From NCBI GenBank assembly GCA_017861355.1, contig JAGFXQ010000283.1:1-7138 (forward strand): a stretch of DNA of 7,138 nucleotides, written 5' to 3'. The notes under the pieces are model-generated. The model had not been told where the DNA came from and made no database searches. It was given only the letters and a program-made list of their open reading frames with translations. Shown in pieces: positions 5,951-7,138 of this stretch. Made by a program: the position numbers and the translations under genes. Every line of letters starts with the position of its first letter. Position 1 is the stretch's first letter. The stretch comes from Bacillota bacterium. Lineage in GTDB: Bacteria > Bacillota > Clostridia > Lachnospirales > Lachnospiraceae.

Positions 5951-6322
5951 ATGAATAGAACAGCAGATCGCATTATGGAAGGCAGCGAATATTATCGCCT
6001 GAATAAGAAGAGAATATGGGTTATCGGAACAGCTGTATTATTGGTTTTGGTCCTTTTCTCTGTCTTCTTTATTACTAAGACGGTTACAGCGCAGAGATCA
6101 GTAGAGCGTACCAAGCTTGTAACCTGTATCGAGGTTAAGAAGGGTGATTCTTTATGGAGCATTGCTTCGGAGTATTTTACAGATGAATATGATGATATGA
6201 ATGAATATATAGCAGAGATTATGAGTAGTAACGGTATGGTATCGGAAGAGATTCATACAGGTAACTATATCATCGTTCCCTATTATGCGGATGCAACAGA
6301 GGGTATATATGTGATGGAGTAA
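5951..6322 (+). CDS. YneA-like LysM membrane protein, probable SOS cell-division inhibitor
   Basis: Protein of 123 residues with a basic cytoplasmic N terminus (about 1-21), one hydrophobic segment at about 22-42 (WVIGTAVLLVLVLFSVFF) and an outside LysM domain at about 58-110 containing VKKGDSLWSIASEYF and ending GNYIIVPYY. This is the architecture of Bacillus YneA, which delays septation during the SOS response. Size, topology, LysM type and position divergent from lexA all fit, but I did not align the sequences, and another small LysM envelope protein is possible. The start is supported by GGGAGG (5937-5942), eight bases before the ATG; an earlier ATG at 5945 is followed at once by a stop. 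Regulation by LexA is likely from the operator-containing promoter at 5655. No terminator follows; the next promoter begins 15 bases after the stop. Confidence 0.82.
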   Translation: MNRTADRIMEGSEYYRLNKKRIWVIGTAVLLVLVLFSVFFITKTVTAQRSVERTKLVTCIEVKKGDSLWSIASEYFTDEYDDMNEYIAEIMSSNGMVSEEIHTGNYIIVPYYADATEGIYVME

Positions 6323-6337
6323 GAGATAAATAAAGCC

Positions 6338-6366
6338 TTGACAAAATTCGATTTGATGAATATACT
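6338..6366 (+). promoter_or_regulatory. Promoter of the T-box leader
   Basis: Perfect TTGACA (6338-6343), a 17-base spacer and TATACT (6361-6366). Transcription would start near 6373, about ten bases before the base of T-box Stem I. Confidence 0.82.
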
Positions 6367-6372
6367 ATTGAA

Positions 6373-6643
6373 AATAAGTAAAAAGCTATGATGAGAAGAG
6401 TAACTACCTGGTGGGTCTACAGAGAATTCCGTTAGCTGAGAAGGAATGATCTAAAAAGTGGTGAAACAAGCCTCGGAGCTTCATACGGATCCAATTATTT
6501 GGTGATGCTATGACGTGAGTTCACGTTACAGAACTAGAGTATATTTGTACTCAATGAGATTAGTATGGCGACATATTAATAAACGAGGGTGGCAACGCGA
6601 AGAAACATATCGCCCCTACAGAATTATCTGTAGGGGCGTTTTT
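6373..6643 (+). promoter_or_regulatory. T-box riboswitch upstream of the MetRS-like gene
   Basis: Leader RNA that senses uncharged tRNA and lets transcription pass its terminator. Stem I: base helix AAGCT (6383-6387) with AGCTT (6477-6481), a kink-turn-like GATGA, AAGAGTA (6396-6402) facing GAA as the loop E part of the specifier loop, helix ACTAC (6403-6407) with GTGGT (6458-6462), the AG bulge ACAGAGA (6419-6425), and distal hairpin ATTCC/GGAAT. A further hairpin, TGACGTGA/TCACGTTA, lies at about 6510-6527. The T-box sequence AGGGTGGCAACGCG (6586-6599) matches the consensus AGGGTGGNACCGCG except one base. The most likely specifier is CAA (6467-6469, Gln) followed by a purine; AAC or ACA one or two bases earlier are alternatives. 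The discriminator-pairing base is C6593, implying a tRNA with G73. T-box identity is certain; tRNA identity is not. Confidence 0.95.
6611..6643 (+). terminator. T-box regulated terminator
   Basis: Perfect 12-bp stem CGCCCCTACAGA (6611-6622) with TCTGTAGGGGCG (6627-6638), loop ATTA, then TTTTT (6639-6643). The left arm CGCCCCT can instead pair with AGGG of the T-box sequence (6586-6589) to form the antiterminator. It controls the synthetase gene starting at 6700. Confidence 0.95.
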
Positions 6644-6699
6644 GATTCATTCCTATAGATAATGATTGCATTATTATATTGTTAGGAGGAGTGAAGAAG

Positions 6700-7138
6700 A
6701 TGAATATGAATGAGAGACCGGTTTTTCCAAGAAGAGCAGTGATAACAGCAGGAATGCCTTATGGGAACAAAGAACTCCATTTTGGCCATATTGGCGGAGT
6801 TTTTATTCATGCAGATGTATTTGCCAGGTTTTTAAGAGATCGTATCGGTGAGGATAATGTAATCTTTGTATCCGGAACAGACTGCTATGGATCACCTATA
6901 CTGGAGAGCTATCGAAAATGGAAGGAGCAATCCGACTCCACCCTATCGATCGAGGATTATGTAAAGCTGAATCATCAAAAGCAGAAGGAAGCACTGGAGA
7001 AGTATCAGATCAGCCTAAATCTCTATGGCGCCTCCGCATTGGATCGTAGCAAGGAGGTTCATACGAAGGTATCGGATGAGATATTTGAAGCTTTGTACCG
7101 GAAGGGTTATCTACAGAAGCGATCCACGCCTCAGTTCT
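6700..7138 (+). CDS. metG: MetRS-family class I aminoacyl-tRNA synthetase, N-terminal part
   Basis: The first 146 codons of a class Ia synthetase of the methionyl-tRNA synthetase type; the rest lies beyond the window. Such enzymes charge tRNA using ATP in the cytoplasm. The Rossmann catalytic core begins VITAGMPYGNKELHFGH, with the HIGH-type motif HFGH at 27-30. The segment VIFVSGTDCYGSPI (54-67) corresponds to the MetRS motif usually reading DEHG or DAHG. D61 aligns with the aspartate that binds the amino group of methionine, but the following residues are Cys-Tyr. As I recall it, the ordinary metG of this bacterial group has the DEHG form, so this may be a second MetRS-like gene with altered or narrowed specificity; the symbol is provisional. 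AGGAGG (6684-6689) lies ten bases before the ATG. Expression is controlled by the T-box just upstream. Confidence 0.8.
   Translation, partial: MNMNERPVFPRRAVITAGMPYGNKELHFGHIGGVFIHADVFARFLRDRIGEDNVIFVSGTDCYGSPILESYRKWKEQSDSTLSIEDYVKLNHQKQKEALEKYQISLNLYGASALDRSKEVHTKVSDEIFEALYRKGYLQKRSTPQF

Overview
The window looks like chromosomal core sequence of a low-GC Gram-positive bacterium of the Clostridia, most likely Lachnospiraceae. The basis is the gene order obg-yhbY-nadD-yqeK-rsfS, strong AGGAGG-type ribosome binding sites, a T-box leader, Firmicutes-type LexA boxes, and protein sequences that read like that family. This is recognition by eye, not a database search.

Layout, left to right. Positions 49-882 hold a DUF2785-family gene of unknown function. 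A sigma-A-type promoter (945-973) then starts a five-gene operon in the + direction: obg (1132-2415), yhbY (2464-2781), nadD (2899-3519), yqeK (3522-4106) and rsfS (4294-4650). Its products combine ribosome assembly and dormancy control (Obg GTPase, YhbY RNA-binding protein, RsfS silencing factor) with NAD synthesis (NadD) and dinucleotide or Ap4A hydrolysis (YqeK). The yqeK-rsfS gap holds about four degenerate 24-bp tandem repeats. The operon ends in two hairpins, the second a bidirectional terminator (4713-4767). The terminator runs into seven 21-bp tandem repeats (4763-4913), which stop next to the lexA stop codon.

The second block is an SOS locus: lexA on the - strand (4917-5534), and divergently a 123-residue protein with one membrane segment and a LysM domain (5951-6322), resembling the SOS-induced cell-division inhibitor YneA. 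The intergenic region carries a promoter for each gene and up to six LexA-box-like sites. The first three share exact 20-bp spacing. The best palindrome sits inside the spacer of a perfect TTGACA-N17-TATAAT promoter facing the LysM gene.

The third block is a T-box riboswitch (promoter 6338-6366, leader about 6373-6643, ending in a strong terminator). It precedes a class Ia aminoacyl-tRNA synthetase of the MetRS family (6700 to the window end, incomplete). This is the point most worth checking. The synthetase has an unusual active-site stretch (DCYG where ordinary MetRS has DEHG or DAHG). The T-box specifier reads most naturally as CAA (Gln), and the discriminator-pairing base is C (tRNA with G73). 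Neither fits tRNA-Met (AUG codon, A73). The gene may be a MetRS-like paralogue controlled by, or specific for, something other than ordinary Met-tRNA.
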